Counted from the stretch's first letter, positions 6,391 to 13,802 are shown. The stretch is 15,680 bases of DNA from DAITAZ01 sp036824045 (GCA_036824045.1 DAITAZ010000057.1:1-15680); one strand, 5' to 3'. Program-made: numbers and translations. Notes: generated by a model from the sequence alone, not told the origin.

Positions 6391-8280
6391 TCAGAACCCC
6401 ATACTCACCCCCGCCTGCAGGCTGTAGTGCCGCACGCCGCTCTGGCCGAACTGGCTGACCAGGGCCAGGGAGCCGGCCACGGTGTTGGTGAGCTTGGCAC
6501 CGACGCCCACGGTGAGGCTGCCCCAGTTGCGGTCGGGCTGGGCGGCATCGAAGGCGAAGCCGGAGGTGGAGATCGAATTGAGGCCCGCGGTGAGGGACCG
6601 GCCGCTGGATTTGAACTCGTGCTCCAGGCTGAGCCGGCCGAAGGGCTGGAAGCGGCCCAGATCGGCCGCGACCTGGTAGCCCAGGCTGCCCACGGCGGAG
6701 GCGCGGCTCTGCCGGTCGTACCACATGGCGCTGGAACCGCCGCTGTTTTCCGCGTAGCCCTGTACCCGCACCTGCTGCAGCGCCAGCCCCGCCACCGGCC
6801 CGTGGCGCAGGGTGCCCGCGCCCAGTTCGTAATGGCCCAGCACCGAGAGCGAAACGTTGGAGCCGGTGGTGCCGCCGCTGGCGCTACGGGTGACGGTGCC
6901 CAGGGCGATGTCGCGGCGGGTGTCGAAATCAAGCTGGCTGGCGGCGCCCACCACACTCAGGCCGAAGGCGCCCTGGCGATAGCCGGCGTACAGCGCGAAG
7001 GTGGTCTCATCCATGTCCAGGCTGCCGCCGCCCGCCAGGTCGGGCCGCTGGCGGCTCAGGCCCACGGCGGCGCCCAGGGTCATGCCGGGCGAGAGCCGGG
7101 TATCCACCCCGGCAGCAATCTCGATGCCTTTGCCGTCCACCCCGGCCTGGTTGGGCAGATTGAAGCGCACGCTGTTGCCGGACACCGAGGCCCAGGCATT
7201 GGCGCCGCCCTGGGGCCGGGCCCAGGCGCTCACCGCGAGCTGGTTCTGAATGTTGCTCGCCAGGGCCGCCCGTGCTTTCAGGGGCAGCTCGGCCAGCAGC
7301 GAGATCTGCCCCGGCGCGCGCAGGATGCCCAGCACGTAGTCGCTGATCACCTTGTGGGCAGCGGTGGTGGGGTGCACCCCATCGGCGAAGACATAGGTCT
7401 GGGCCGCCGTGGGCGTGACCAGCGCGGCCGAGGTACAGATCAGCGACGAGGAAACCAGCGCCGGGTTGCAGGCCACCCCGGTGGCGTTGCTGAAGCCGTA
7501 GGCCGCCGGATTGGCCGACACTTCCCGCAGCAGGGTGAAGGTGTCCACCGGGATGAAGCTCACCCCGTTGCCCGCCAGGCTGGCGTAGAGCAACTGGTTG
7601 TAGCCCGCCACGGCCGCGGTGATCTGCGCTGCAGCCGCCGCGCCCTGGCTGGCGCCGAAGGGGGTGGCACCAACGTCCGGCACCGTGGGCACCAGCACGT
7701 AGCGCGCCCCCGCGGCAGTCAGCCGCGCCACTTCCGCCGCCGCCTGCTGGGCCGTGGTCGCCAGGTAGCTGGCGGCGCTGGCGGGGGGAGTCACCGACGG
7801 GTTGATGGCTACGAACACGTCGTTGGCCCCCGCCCACACGCTGTAGAGGGTGGAACCGCTGGCCCGTCCGCCAGTGCTGGCCAGGTAATGGGTGATCTGC
7901 GTCTGCACTGGCTGCGCCCCCGAGGCCGGCGCCGCCCCCACGCCGGGCGTACCGGCAACCCGCGCGCCGCCCTGGGCATAATCCGTCCCCCCCGCGTTGC
8001 TGGGGCTGGCATTCCCGCCCAGCGCCGTCGCCAGGTTCTCCGCCCACACCGGCCCCGGATTGGTGGTGAACTTGCCCGTGCCCGCCGGCAGCAATGGCTT
8101 GTAGAAGCCGGAATCGGTGAGGCTGTCACCAAAGAACACCGTGCCGTTGATGTCGGCGCGGGCAGACGCCGACCACGCCAGCGGCAGGCAGGCCAGCACC
8201 AGCGCCAGCGGCTGCAGACGGACGGCGGTGGACTTGGGACGGCGCGGTTTGGCGCCAGCAATGGGCGAGCGATGGCTCAT
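6391..8280 (-). CDS. GDSL-family esterase autotransporter (EstA-like)
   Basis: This 629-residue type V secreted lipolytic enzyme is expected to stay anchored in the outer membrane with its catalytic domain outside. A long basic N-terminus and signal peptide end near ARA-D (42/43). The GDSL hydrolase domain (about 44-330) has block I FFGDSLTDSG with Ser53, block II YAQGGARV (Gly105), block III GAND (Asn153) and block V DGVHP (Asp300/His303), so the SGNH residues are complete. A beta-barrel of roughly 270 residues ends in Phe629, the usual C-terminal signature. Length and layout match Pseudomonas EstA (about 646). The start has a near-perfect Shine-Dalgarno, AGGAGGA (complement of 8286-8292), five bases upstream. 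The natural substrate is unknown; relatives hydrolyse short-chain esters, rhamnolipid precursors or (lyso)phospholipids. Its stop abuts the N run. Confidence 0.92.
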   Translation of the reverse strand: MSHRSPIAGAKPRRPKSTAVRLQPLALVLACLPLAWSASARADINGTVFFGDSLTDSGFYKPLLPAGTGKFTTNPGPVWAENLATALGGNASPSNAGGTDYAQGGARVAGTPGVGAAPASGAQPVQTQITHYLASTGGRASGSTLYSVWAGANDVFVAINPSVTPPASAASYLATTAQQAAAEVARLTAAGARYVLVPTVPDVGATPFGASQGAAAAAQITAAVAGYNQLLYASLAGNGVSFIPVDTFTLLREVSANPAAYGFSNATGVACNPALVSSSLICTSAALVTPTAAQTYVFADGVHPTTAAHKVISDYVLGILRAPGQISLLAELPLKARAALASNIQNQLAVSAWARPQGGANAWASVSGNSVRFNLPNQAGVDGKGIEIAAGVDTRLSPGMTLGAAVGLSRQRPDLAGGGSLDMDETTFALYAGYRQGAFGLSVVGAASQLDFDTRRDIALGTVTRSASGGTTGSNVSLSVLGHYELGAGTLRHGPVAGLALQQVRVQGYAENSGGSSAMWYDRQSRASAVGSLGYQVAADLGRFQPFGRLSLEHEFKSSGRSLTAGLNSISTSGFAFDAAQPDRNWGSLTVGVGAKLTNTVAGSLALVSQFGQSGVRHYSLQAGVSMGF

Positions 8281-8699
8281 GGGTCTCCTCCTGGTTTATC
8301 GGGCGGACCAACCGGGTCTGTGCGACGGCCACCGGGCGCCCCAAGCGCCCCTCCCCTGCCCCGGTCTGCCCGCCTTGGCTTGTATTGCCGGGCATTGTTG
8401 CGGCCCGTCACGGCGGGCCTGACGCCATGCTGGCACCGCCCGTCCGTCCCCGCCAATCGGGAAAACCCGCACAAGCCTTCGTCACCCGCCGCTGCGCCCC
8501 GCGCTTTTATTGCAACCGCGGGAATAAGCAGCGAAGAAAAGAGCATTTCCCTTCGCCACCGCCCTAGGCCACACTCTGCCTGCCGCCGGATTTAACCGAT
8601 AACTTGCCAGGGCGGCCGACAAATTCTGGCTAAAGCGTCGCTCGCTCCAACCTCCCCAGAGCCGGCACGCCGCTCAACCGGGGAGTCAGGAGCCGCCAG
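8281..8699. other. 419-bp divergent intergenic region
   Basis: The region lies between the esterase and the small divergent gene and should contain both promoters. Toward the small gene, TTGCCA (8604-8609) lies 17 bases before TGGCTA (8627-8632), a weak sigma-70-like pair. Toward the esterase, the AT-rich patch around 8510-8550 is the most likely promoter area, but no hexamer pair is convincing. I see no tRNA, repeat, riboswitch or other gene. Confidence 0.4.
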
Positions 8700-8891
8700 A
8701 TGGTCATCACCCTCGAAACACCCCTTCGCCACACCCCCAGCGCCCACCCCTTCGCCGGCTACGCCGATCGCTTTGGCAGCCTGCCACTCTGGCTGGACGA
8801 ACTCCCCGCCGACGAAGCCCGCTACCTCGCCCGCCGCGCCCTGCGCACTGGCACGCCGCTGCCCGCATCGGATTGCGAACGGGTGGACTAA
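8700..8891 (+). CDS. Small hypothetical protein (63 residues)
   Basis: A 63-residue reading frame with a good Shine-Dalgarno (AGGAG, 8688-8692, seven bases before the ATG) and a TAA stop. The product is soluble, rich in Ala, Arg, Leu and Pro, and has no signal peptide or membrane segment. The stretch LPLWLDELPADEARYLARRAL (split here as LPLWLDELPADE and ARYLARRAL) could form a helix-turn-helix-like or amphipathic helical pair, but I cannot assign it to a family. A perfect hairpin follows 45 bases after the stop, consistent with a monocistronic unit. In such GC-rich DNA a frame this short could arise by chance. The ribosome-binding site and the absence of a competing gene favour it being real. 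Confidence 0.5.
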   Translation: MVITLETPLRHTPSAHPFAGYADRFGSLPLWLDELPADEARYLARRALRTGTPLPASDCERVD

Positions 8892-8936
8892 GCAACCGGG
8901 CCTCCCTCCCCCGGCCTCGAGGGATCCCTTGCCCGT

Positions 8937-8970
8937 GGCCGGCGGCGTGAATGCGCTCACGCCGCCGGCC
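8937..8970. terminator. Perfect 14-bp hairpin between convergent genes
   Basis: GGCCGGCGGCGTGA (8937-8950) and its exact reverse complement (8957-8970) flank the six-base loop ATGCGC. It lies between the 3' ends of the small gene (plus strand) and serC (minus strand), where a bidirectional terminator would be expected. There is no T-tract on either side, so canonical Rho-independent termination is not assured; 3'-end stabilisation is also possible. Confidence 0.55.
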
Positions 8971-9065
8971 CGGGGAGGAACGTCAGACTGCCATGAACCT
9001 GGTAGCCGCCTGGCTCCGGATGGTGGATGTAAGTTGCGCCGGCCGTTTGCCGCGCCCGGGCAAGT

Positions 9066-10232
9066 TCAATTCTTGCTGGCGAGCACACCCTGCCGATGAA
9101 ACGACGCCCGTTCACCCGCGCCCCGTGATGCGCGACGAAACGCCTCCATGAACGCCACCAGCCGCTCCACCGCTTCCAGCGTCAGGCCGTTGTAGAGCGA
9201 GGCGCGCAGCCCGCCAATGCTGCGGTGGCCTTCCAGGCCGGAAAAGCCGGCGGCGGCGGCTTCGTGCAGGAAGCGGGCTTCCAGGGCCGGAGTGGCGAGA
9301 TTGAACGCCACGTTCATGCAGGAACGGTCGGCGCGGGCCGCCCACGGCCGGAAAAAGCCGTCGCTGCCGTCGATGGCGGCATAGAGCCGCGCCGCCTTGG
9401 CCGCATTGATCCGCCCCATGGCCGCCAGCCCACCGATGTCGTGCCGCAGCCAGCGGCTGACGAGCAGGACCACGTAGATGGCAAACACCGGGGGCGTGTT
9501 GTAGATGGAATTGGCCTCGGCCTGAACCCGGTAATCGAGGAAGCCCGGCAGGTCGCCACGGGCGCGCTCCAGCATGTCCCGCCGCAGCACGACGATGGTG
9601 ACCCCGGCGGGGCCCAGATTTTTCTGGGCATGGGCGTAGATCATGGCGAAGCGATGGAATTCGCCGGGGCGGGAGAGGAAGTCGGAGGACATGTCGCAGA
9701 TGCGGGGCACGTCGTCCCGCCCCGGCACCCGGTGAAACTGCAGGCCTTCCACGGTCTCGTTGGACACGTAATGCAGATAGGGCGCCTCGGGACTGAGTTC
9801 CAGCTCATCCGCCGCGGGCAACCGGGCAAAGCCGGCCATCTCACCGCTCCAGGCCACCCGCACCGGGCCTTCGCGACGGGCCGCGGGCAAGGCCTTGCCG
9901 CTCCAGTAGCCGGTATGCAGGTAGTCCGCGGCCTTGGTCCGGCCGGCGAGCCAGGCCATGGGGACCATGGAAAACTGCTGGGTGGCCCCGCCCTGCAGAA
10001 AGAGCACCCGGTAGCCACTGTCCAGCCCGAGCAGGTGGAGGATATTGGCCTCGGCTTCGGCCACGACGCGGGCGAACCACTCGGACCGGTGACTGATGCC
10101 CAGGACCGAAAGCCCGACCTCGGGCACGGCGGCGATGGCCGCCTGAACCTGCTGGAGCACGACCTCGGGCAAGGCGCCGGGGCCACCGGAAAAATTGAGG
10201 CTGTTGCGCATCCGGTTGTGGGTGGGATTCAT
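9066..10232 (-). CDS. serC: Phosphoserine aminotransferase (SerC family)
   Basis: This 388-residue PLP enzyme of the SerC family normally makes 3-phosphoserine from 3-phosphohydroxypyruvate and glutamate; it can also serve in pyridoxal phosphate synthesis. Matches with E. coli SerC are extensive: NFSGGPGALP near the N-terminus, ISHRSEWF, VLFLQGGATQQFSMVP, YLHYVSNETVEG, DMSSDFLSRP, the PLP-lysine motif AQKNLGPAG, YNTPPVFAIY, and GHRSIGGLRAS near the C-terminus. It is about 25 residues longer than usual, mainly a basic tail after the last helix. The ATG at 10232 has GAAAAGG eight bases upstream; a second ATG at 10211 matches the usual family N-terminus better but lacks a ribosome-binding site. 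It starts 26 bases after the ATP-grasp stop and probably shares its transcript. Many betaproteobacteria carry serC in a gyrA-serC-pheA cluster, so this copy may be a paralogue. Confidence 0.9.
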   Translation of the reverse strand: MNPTHNRMRNSLNFSGGPGALPEVVLQQVQAAIAAVPEVGLSVLGISHRSEWFARVVAEAEANILHLLGLDSGYRVLFLQGGATQQFSMVPMAWLAGRTKAADYLHTGYWSGKALPAARREGPVRVAWSGEMAGFARLPAADELELSPEAPYLHYVSNETVEGLQFHRVPGRDDVPRICDMSSDFLSRPGEFHRFAMIYAHAQKNLGPAGVTIVVLRRDMLERARGDLPGFLDYRVQAEANSIYNTPPVFAIYVVLLVSRWLRHDIGGLAAMGRINAAKAARLYAAIDGSDGFFRPWAARADRSCMNVAFNLATPALEARFLHEAAAAGFSGLEGHRSIGGLRASLYNGLTLEAVERLVAFMEAFRRASRGAGERASFHRQGVLASKN

Positions 10233-10258
10233 GGGGCAAACCTTTTCGGGGAGGGCCT

Positions 10259-11503
10259 TCAGCAGGGCTCGGCCACCGGCGTGGCACGGGCGCGCAGATA
10301 GCGCTCCAGCGCCCGCCGCACCTTGCCCATGTGCACCTGCTTGTAGGGAAAGACCTCGGGGGAATCCATGGCGTGCACCACCATCACGTGGTCCACCTCG
10401 AAGACAAGCAACTGCCCGTCGCGGGTTTCGGCGCAATCGATGCACACGTAGTCGAGCCCGATGCGCTGATGGATGGCCGCCAGGGCAGCGGCGTGGCGGC
10501 GGGCGAACACGGCAAAGTCCGCCTCGAAGGCGGCCTCTTCGGCACGCTTGGCCGCGTCTTCGTACATGCCGGCGTTCACGTAATGCACCATCCAGTGGCT
10601 GGAAACCGCCATGTGGCAGGCGTAGGGCACGCCATCGACGAGGGCCACGCGGGCCTTGCGGAAGCGGCCATCGGCGCCGCTGTAATCCACGAAGCGGGAG
10701 AGGTAGAAGTCTTCGCCCGCCACCCGCGCCAGGTAGCGCGCCACCGCATCGGCGTCCTCCAGCCGGGCGAGGTCGCGCCCCGCCTGGGAGCCCAGCGGCC
10801 GGAGGATGATGGGAAAGCGGCAATCCGGGCATAACGCGCCCACCTCGCGCCCGCCCGCCGCCAGATCGGCCAGATCGGCCCGGCTGACCGCCCGCGTGTG
10901 GGGCATGAGCAGCCCGGGCACGCCCTGGAGCCGCTCGCTGGCACGGCGGCGTTCGGTGTTGGGGATGTGTTCGGGCCGGTTGATCACCGGCTTCGGCCAG
11001 TGCCGCAGCAGCGGCGTCAGCCGCGCACGGATGGGCTGACCGGATACGGTGTCGGAAAGGGCCACCAGCAGCACATCATGCGCGGGCAACGGCTCCGGCA
11101 GGGGTGCCTCGGGGCAGGAGAAATGGCAGATCAGCTCGATCTCCGGGCTCGCTTCCAGCAGGCAATCCAGCGGGGTGTTCTCTGCCAGGTCGCCAGGGGC
11201 CATCAGCATCAACACCCGCAGCCGCGCCGGGGGCTGGCGGGCGGCAATGCGGTAGCTGCGCACCATGGCCAGCGCCTGGGCCTGCACCGCCTGCCCCTGC
11301 TCCGGCAGGCCACAGGCAAACAGGGCGGTGGCCAGGTTCATCCACAGGACGGCGTTGTCTCCGTCCGCCGCGGCCTGTTGCAGGAGGCCATGGGCCACCG
11401 CCTGCAAGCCCGCCCCGTTGATGCTCAGGCGGGCGAGGGGAGCCAGCCCCAGGTATTCGGAAGCGGCACGGCGGACAAGGGCGGCAGTGGAGCAATCATT
11501 CAT
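10259..11503 (-). CDS. TPR-containing ATP-grasp (RimK-like) ligase of unknown substrate
   Basis: This protein of about 414 residues has three parts. The N-terminus (about 10-85) is Ala/Leu-rich helical and resembles a TPR pair (AVLWMNLATALFACGLPEQG). A central alpha/beta region (about 90-200, from RLRVLMLMAP) fits a pre-ATP-grasp domain. The C-terminus is ATP-grasp-like: FPIILRPLGSQAG with Arg where many ATP-grasps have Lys, then SRFVDYSGADGRFRKARVAL, SSHWMVHYVNAGMYE, and a metal-site region with DYVCIDCAE and LLVFEVDHVMVVHAMD. ATP-grasp enzymes join a carboxylate to an amine or thiol through an acyl-phosphate. The acceptor here is unknown. The operon partner serC makes phosphoserine or a related amino acid, hinting at an amino-acid or peptide product. 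The ATG at 11503 was chosen because the TPR region begins soon after; the ATG at 11521 is an alternative and neither has a strong ribosome-binding site. Confidence 0.75.
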   Translation of the reverse strand: MNDCSTAALVRRAASEYLGLAPLARLSINGAGLQAVAHGLLQQAAADGDNAVLWMNLATALFACGLPEQGQAVQAQALAMVRSYRIAARQPPARLRVLMLMAPGDLAENTPLDCLLEASPEIELICHFSCPEAPLPEPLPAHDVLLVALSDTVSGQPIRARLTPLLRHWPKPVINRPEHIPNTERRRASERLQGVPGLLMPHTRAVSRADLADLAAGGREVGALCPDCRFPIILRPLGSQAGRDLARLEDADAVARYLARVAGEDFYLSRFVDYSGADGRFRKARVALVDGVPYACHMAVSSHWMVHYVNAGMYEDAAKRAEEAAFEADFAVFARRHAAALAAIHQRIGLDYVCIDCAETRDGQLLVFEVDHVMVVHAMDSPEVFPYKQVHMGKVRRALERYLRARATPVAEPC

Positions 11504-11654
11504 GGTGGTCGGGCGGGGCATGCCTGGGCGCCGGATGGCGGCCCCCAAGCATGCCCCCGGGCCGGGCCGGCGATCCGGCCCAAAAGACCGAGCATTCGCC
11601 CCCTTTCCGTCCTCGCCCCGGGAGCACGGCCATGCTGGCGGATGCCCGGCCCAC

Positions 11655-11668
11655 ACGATCTGGATCAA
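11655..11668. promoter_or_regulatory. FNR/Dnr-like site upstream of nnrS
   Basis: ACGAT-CTGG-ATCAA matches the FNR/Dnr/NnrR consensus TTGAT-N4-ATCAA at 8 of 10 defined positions. Its centre (11661.5) lies about 41 bases before a start inferred downstream of the -10-like TTAGCT at 11690-11695, which is class II activator geometry. Known nnrS genes are commonly under FNR-family nitric-oxide or oxygen regulators. Functional assignment is inference. Confidence 0.5.
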
Positions 11669-11740
11669 AGTCTTGGCGGGGCGGGCCGGTTAGCTTGACC
11701 GACCGCCGCACCCGAACGGCCCCTGCTGGAGATCCGCCCC

Positions 11741-12913
11741 ATGTCCACTCCGACCCCCGCCCTCCCCTCCCACCCCTTCTGGTTGGTGGGGTTCCGACCC
11801 TTTTTCACCCTGGCCTGCGTGTCCGGCGCGCTGCTGCCGGTGCTGTGGGCGGTGATGTTCTCCGGCAAGCTGGCCCCGGCCGGCACCATGGCCCCCATGC
11901 AGTGGCACGCCCACGAAATGTTTTACGGCTTCGGCTGGGCGGTGCTGGGCGGCTTCCTGCTCACCGCCAGCAAGAACTGGGTGGGCATCCGCGGCTACCA
12001 TGGCCCGGCCCTGATGCTGCTGGTGGCGGCCTGGCTGCTGGAACGGGCCGTCCTGTGGTGGGCCGGGAGCCTGCCGCCGGCCCTGTTCTGGGCGGGCGCC
12101 ATGGCCTTTCCGCTGGCCATCGTGGCCATGCTGCTGGCCACCCTCATCGGCCACCGGCAAACGGACAGCTTCGCCGACAACCACTACTTCTGGATCGCCC
12201 TGCCAGCCTTCGTGCTGGCCAAACTGCTGCTGCTCCTGCCGGAACACTTTGCCCTGGGCACCAGCATGAGCCTGGCGCTGTTCCGCATCGCCTTCCTGGT
12301 CATGCTGGAACGCACCGTCACCCAGTTCATGAAGAACACCCACAAGGTGCAGATCTTCCGTCACCCCCGGCTGGATGGCGCCATCAAGCTGCTGGCCCTG
12401 GCGCTGGTTCCGGAGGCCCTGCTGCCGGCGCCGCTGGCCGCCACCCTGGCGCTGGCGGTGGCGGCGCTGCTCGCTTTCCGCTTCGCCCGCTGGGCGCCGG
12501 GCAAGGGCATGTCCAGCCTCGATACCGGGGTGATGTACCTGGGCTATCTGGCAATCCTGCTGCAACTGCTGCTGCAGGCCTGGGGCCGCCTGGGCGACAC
12601 GCCCTGGCTGGGCAGCCTGCCCACCCATGTGTTCACCTTCGGCGCCATGGGGCTGGTGATCCCCGCCATGCTGGTCCGGATCTCCAAGGGCCACACCGGC
12701 CGCAAGGTGAGCTTCGAGCCCGGAGACAAGGCGGTGCTGTGGATCATGGTGGCCGCGGCGCTGGCCCGGCTGCTCCTGCCCCAGGTGGCGCCCGGCCAGT
12801 ACACGGCCTGGATACACCTGTCCGCCACCTGCTGGCTGGCCGCCTTCGCCCTGCTGGGCTGGCGGATCATCCCCTTCCTGTGGCAGCCCCGGGTGGACGG
12901 GCGGGAACACTGA
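11741..12913 (+). CDS. nnrS: NnrS-family heme/copper membrane protein
   Basis: This 390-residue polytopic inner-membrane protein has about 12 hydrophobic segments. The family signature is clear: HPFWLVGFRPFFTLA near the N-terminus, MQWHAHEMFYGFGWAVLGGF (His56 and His58 in the WHAHE motif), and a GHTGRK loop near residue 322. NnrS proteins bind heme and copper and help cells tolerate nitric oxide, for example by limiting iron-nitrosyl complexes; they usually occur with denitrification or NO-response genes. GGAG lies nine bases before the ATG. The gene is divergent from the ATP-grasp/serC operon, and the FNR-like site at 11655-11668 is placed to activate it. No nitrite or NO reductase gene is in the window, so the link to denitrification is by family only. 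The length is typical. Confidence 0.93.
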   Translation: MSTPTPALPSHPFWLVGFRPFFTLACVSGALLPVLWAVMFSGKLAPAGTMAPMQWHAHEMFYGFGWAVLGGFLLTASKNWVGIRGYHGPALMLLVAAWLLERAVLWWAGSLPPALFWAGAMAFPLAIVAMLLATLIGHRQTDSFADNHYFWIALPAFVLAKLLLLLPEHFALGTSMSLALFRIAFLVMLERTVTQFMKNTHKVQIFRHPRLDGAIKLLALALVPEALLPAPLAATLALAVAALLAFRFARWAPGKGMSSLDTGVMYLGYLAILLQLLLQAWGRLGDTPWLGSLPTHVFTFGAMGLVIPAMLVRISKGHTGRKVSFEPGDKAVLWIMVAAALARLLLPQVAPGQYTAWIHLSATCWLAAFALLGWRIIPFLWQPRVDGREH

Positions 12914-12965
12914 AGCCCACGCACCTGGAGCGCCGGAACTTGACCCTGGTCGAAAACCGCAGAGT

Positions 12966-12982
12966 TGAGAATCGTTAACATT
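12966..12982. promoter_or_regulatory. Fur-box-like sequence upstream of outer-membrane protein gene
   Basis: TGAGAATCGTTAACATT matches the common proteobacterial Fur-box form TGAGAATCATTATCATT at 15 of 17 positions. It lies 31 bases before the preferred start codon (13014), where it would overlap the promoter or transcript start. This suggests iron-dependent repression. No clear -35/-10 pair was identified, although TTGACC occurs at 12940-12945. Confidence 0.45.
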
Positions 12983-13013
12983 ACGCATGCTCATCCATCC
13001 GAAACCGCACCGC

Positions 13014-13778
13014 ATGCGCACGCCGCTGTTCGCCGCCTTCCTGGCCCTGGCCGCCGGAGCCGCCCGGGCCGACCCGGAAATCATGGTCCATCAGAACGAT
13101 CTGGCCGGCCGGGGCGAAGTCACCGCCACGCTCCACGCCAACATCACCCCCCGGGGGGATCGCGCGCGGTCAGACGGCACCTGGAGCACTCACCGCTTGG
13201 CCTCGGTGATGGCGGAACTGGCCACCGGCCTCGCCCCCGGCTGGGAAGCTGGCGTCCATCTGCCGTTCATGCGCGCCGGCACCACCCACGGTAGCGCCCG
13301 CAAGGGGGAACTGGGCGCCTCGGCGCTCATGCTCCGCATCAAGCATGTCCGCGAACTGGGCGACGGCCTCTACTGGGGATTCAATGGCGAGTACGACGTC
13401 AACGCCAGCCGCTATGTGGCGGAGCCGCGCAGCATCGAGTTGCGGGGCATCGTCGGCCACAAGGGCGAAATCCTGCACCTCACCGCCAATCCGCACCTGA
13501 TCTGGGGGCTGGGCGGCGGGCGGGCCTCGGAGCCGCCCGCCTTCAACGTGGACTGGAAAGCCACCGTGCGCCACACCCCGGCGCTGGCTTGGGGCGTGGA
13601 GCTCTACACCGACTGGGGTCGGGTGAACCGCCCCCGCCCCGGCCAGGGCGACCGCACCCTGTATCTGGTGCTGGAAACCGAAACCCCTTACGGTACCGTG
13701 CACCTGGGGCTCGGCCGAGGGTTCAAGGACACGCCGGAGCGCCAGATCCTCAAGCTGGTGTGGTCCACCGCCTTCTGA
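13014..13778 (+). CDS. Putative outer-membrane beta-barrel protein
   Basis: This protein of about 254 residues starts with a classical signal peptide (MRTPLFAAFLALAAGAARA, cleavage before DPEI). It continues as alternating polar/aromatic strands without hydrophobic helices and ends in WSTAF; a terminal Phe is the usual signal for beta-barrel assembly. Segments such as GEVTATLHANIT, GWEAGVHLPFM, GLYWGFNGEYDV and GTVHLGLGRGF look like barrel strands. I cannot assign a specific transporter family. I prefer the ATG at 13014 because it gives a compact signal peptide. The upstream ATG at 12987 would add nine residues and sit almost on the Fur-like box; neither has a good Shine-Dalgarno. The gene follows nnrS by 100 bases on the same strand but appears to have its own regulatory region. 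Its role, possibly metal-related given the Fur-like site, is inference. Confidence 0.75.
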   Translation: MRTPLFAAFLALAAGAARADPEIMVHQNDLAGRGEVTATLHANITPRGDRARSDGTWSTHRLASVMAELATGLAPGWEAGVHLPFMRAGTTHGSARKGELGASALMLRIKHVRELGDGLYWGFNGEYDVNASRYVAEPRSIELRGIVGHKGEILHLTANPHLIWGLGGGRASEPPAFNVDWKATVRHTPALAWGVELYTDWGRVNRPRPGQGDRTLYLVLETETPYGTVHLGLGRGFKDTPERQILKLVWSTAF

Positions 13779-13802
13779 GCCCGGCCGCACTCCGGGCGCT
13801 CA
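13776..13802. terminator. Hairpin containing both convergent stop codons
   Basis: TGAGCCCGG (13776-13784) pairs with CCGGGCGCTCA (13792-13802), leaving a two-base GC bulge and a seven-base loop. The first TGA is the stop of the outer-membrane protein gene, and the last TCA is the complement of the hydrolase stop. The hairpin sits where a compact bidirectional terminator would be, though no T-tract is present. Confidence 0.45.

Noticed and set aside
4193..6427. Long plus-strand frame running through the Ns
   Set aside because: It is a shifted frame of the MFS-PlsC gene, consists of Pro/Arg/Gly/His-rich sequence, and depends on 100 undetermined bases staying in frame.
6427..8595. 722-codon plus-strand frame opposite the esterase
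   Set aside because: It is the antisense shadow of the GDSL autotransporter, whose catalytic blocks, signal peptide and strong ribosome-binding site are on the minus strand.
8951..9151. Short plus-strand frame (about 66 codons, with an internal ATG at 8993) downstream of the hairpin
   Set aside because: It overlaps the serC 3' end, begins inside the hairpin loop, and the translation shows no recognisable features.
10233..10832. Upstream extension of the serC frame
   Set aside because: The extra 200 codons overlap the ATP-grasp gene in another frame and are Arg/Gly/Pro-rich. The SerC family N-terminus and the ribosome-binding site support the start at 10232.
11564..11581. GGGCCGG-CGAT-CCGGCCC inverted repeat upstream of the ATP-grasp gene
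   Set aside because: A seven-base all-GC stem is expected by chance in this composition, and there is no plus-strand gene for it to terminate or T-tract beside it.
11690..13084. 464-codon minus-strand frame opposite nnrS
   Set aside because: It is rich in Gln, His and Gly without motifs and lies opposite a clear NnrS membrane protein.
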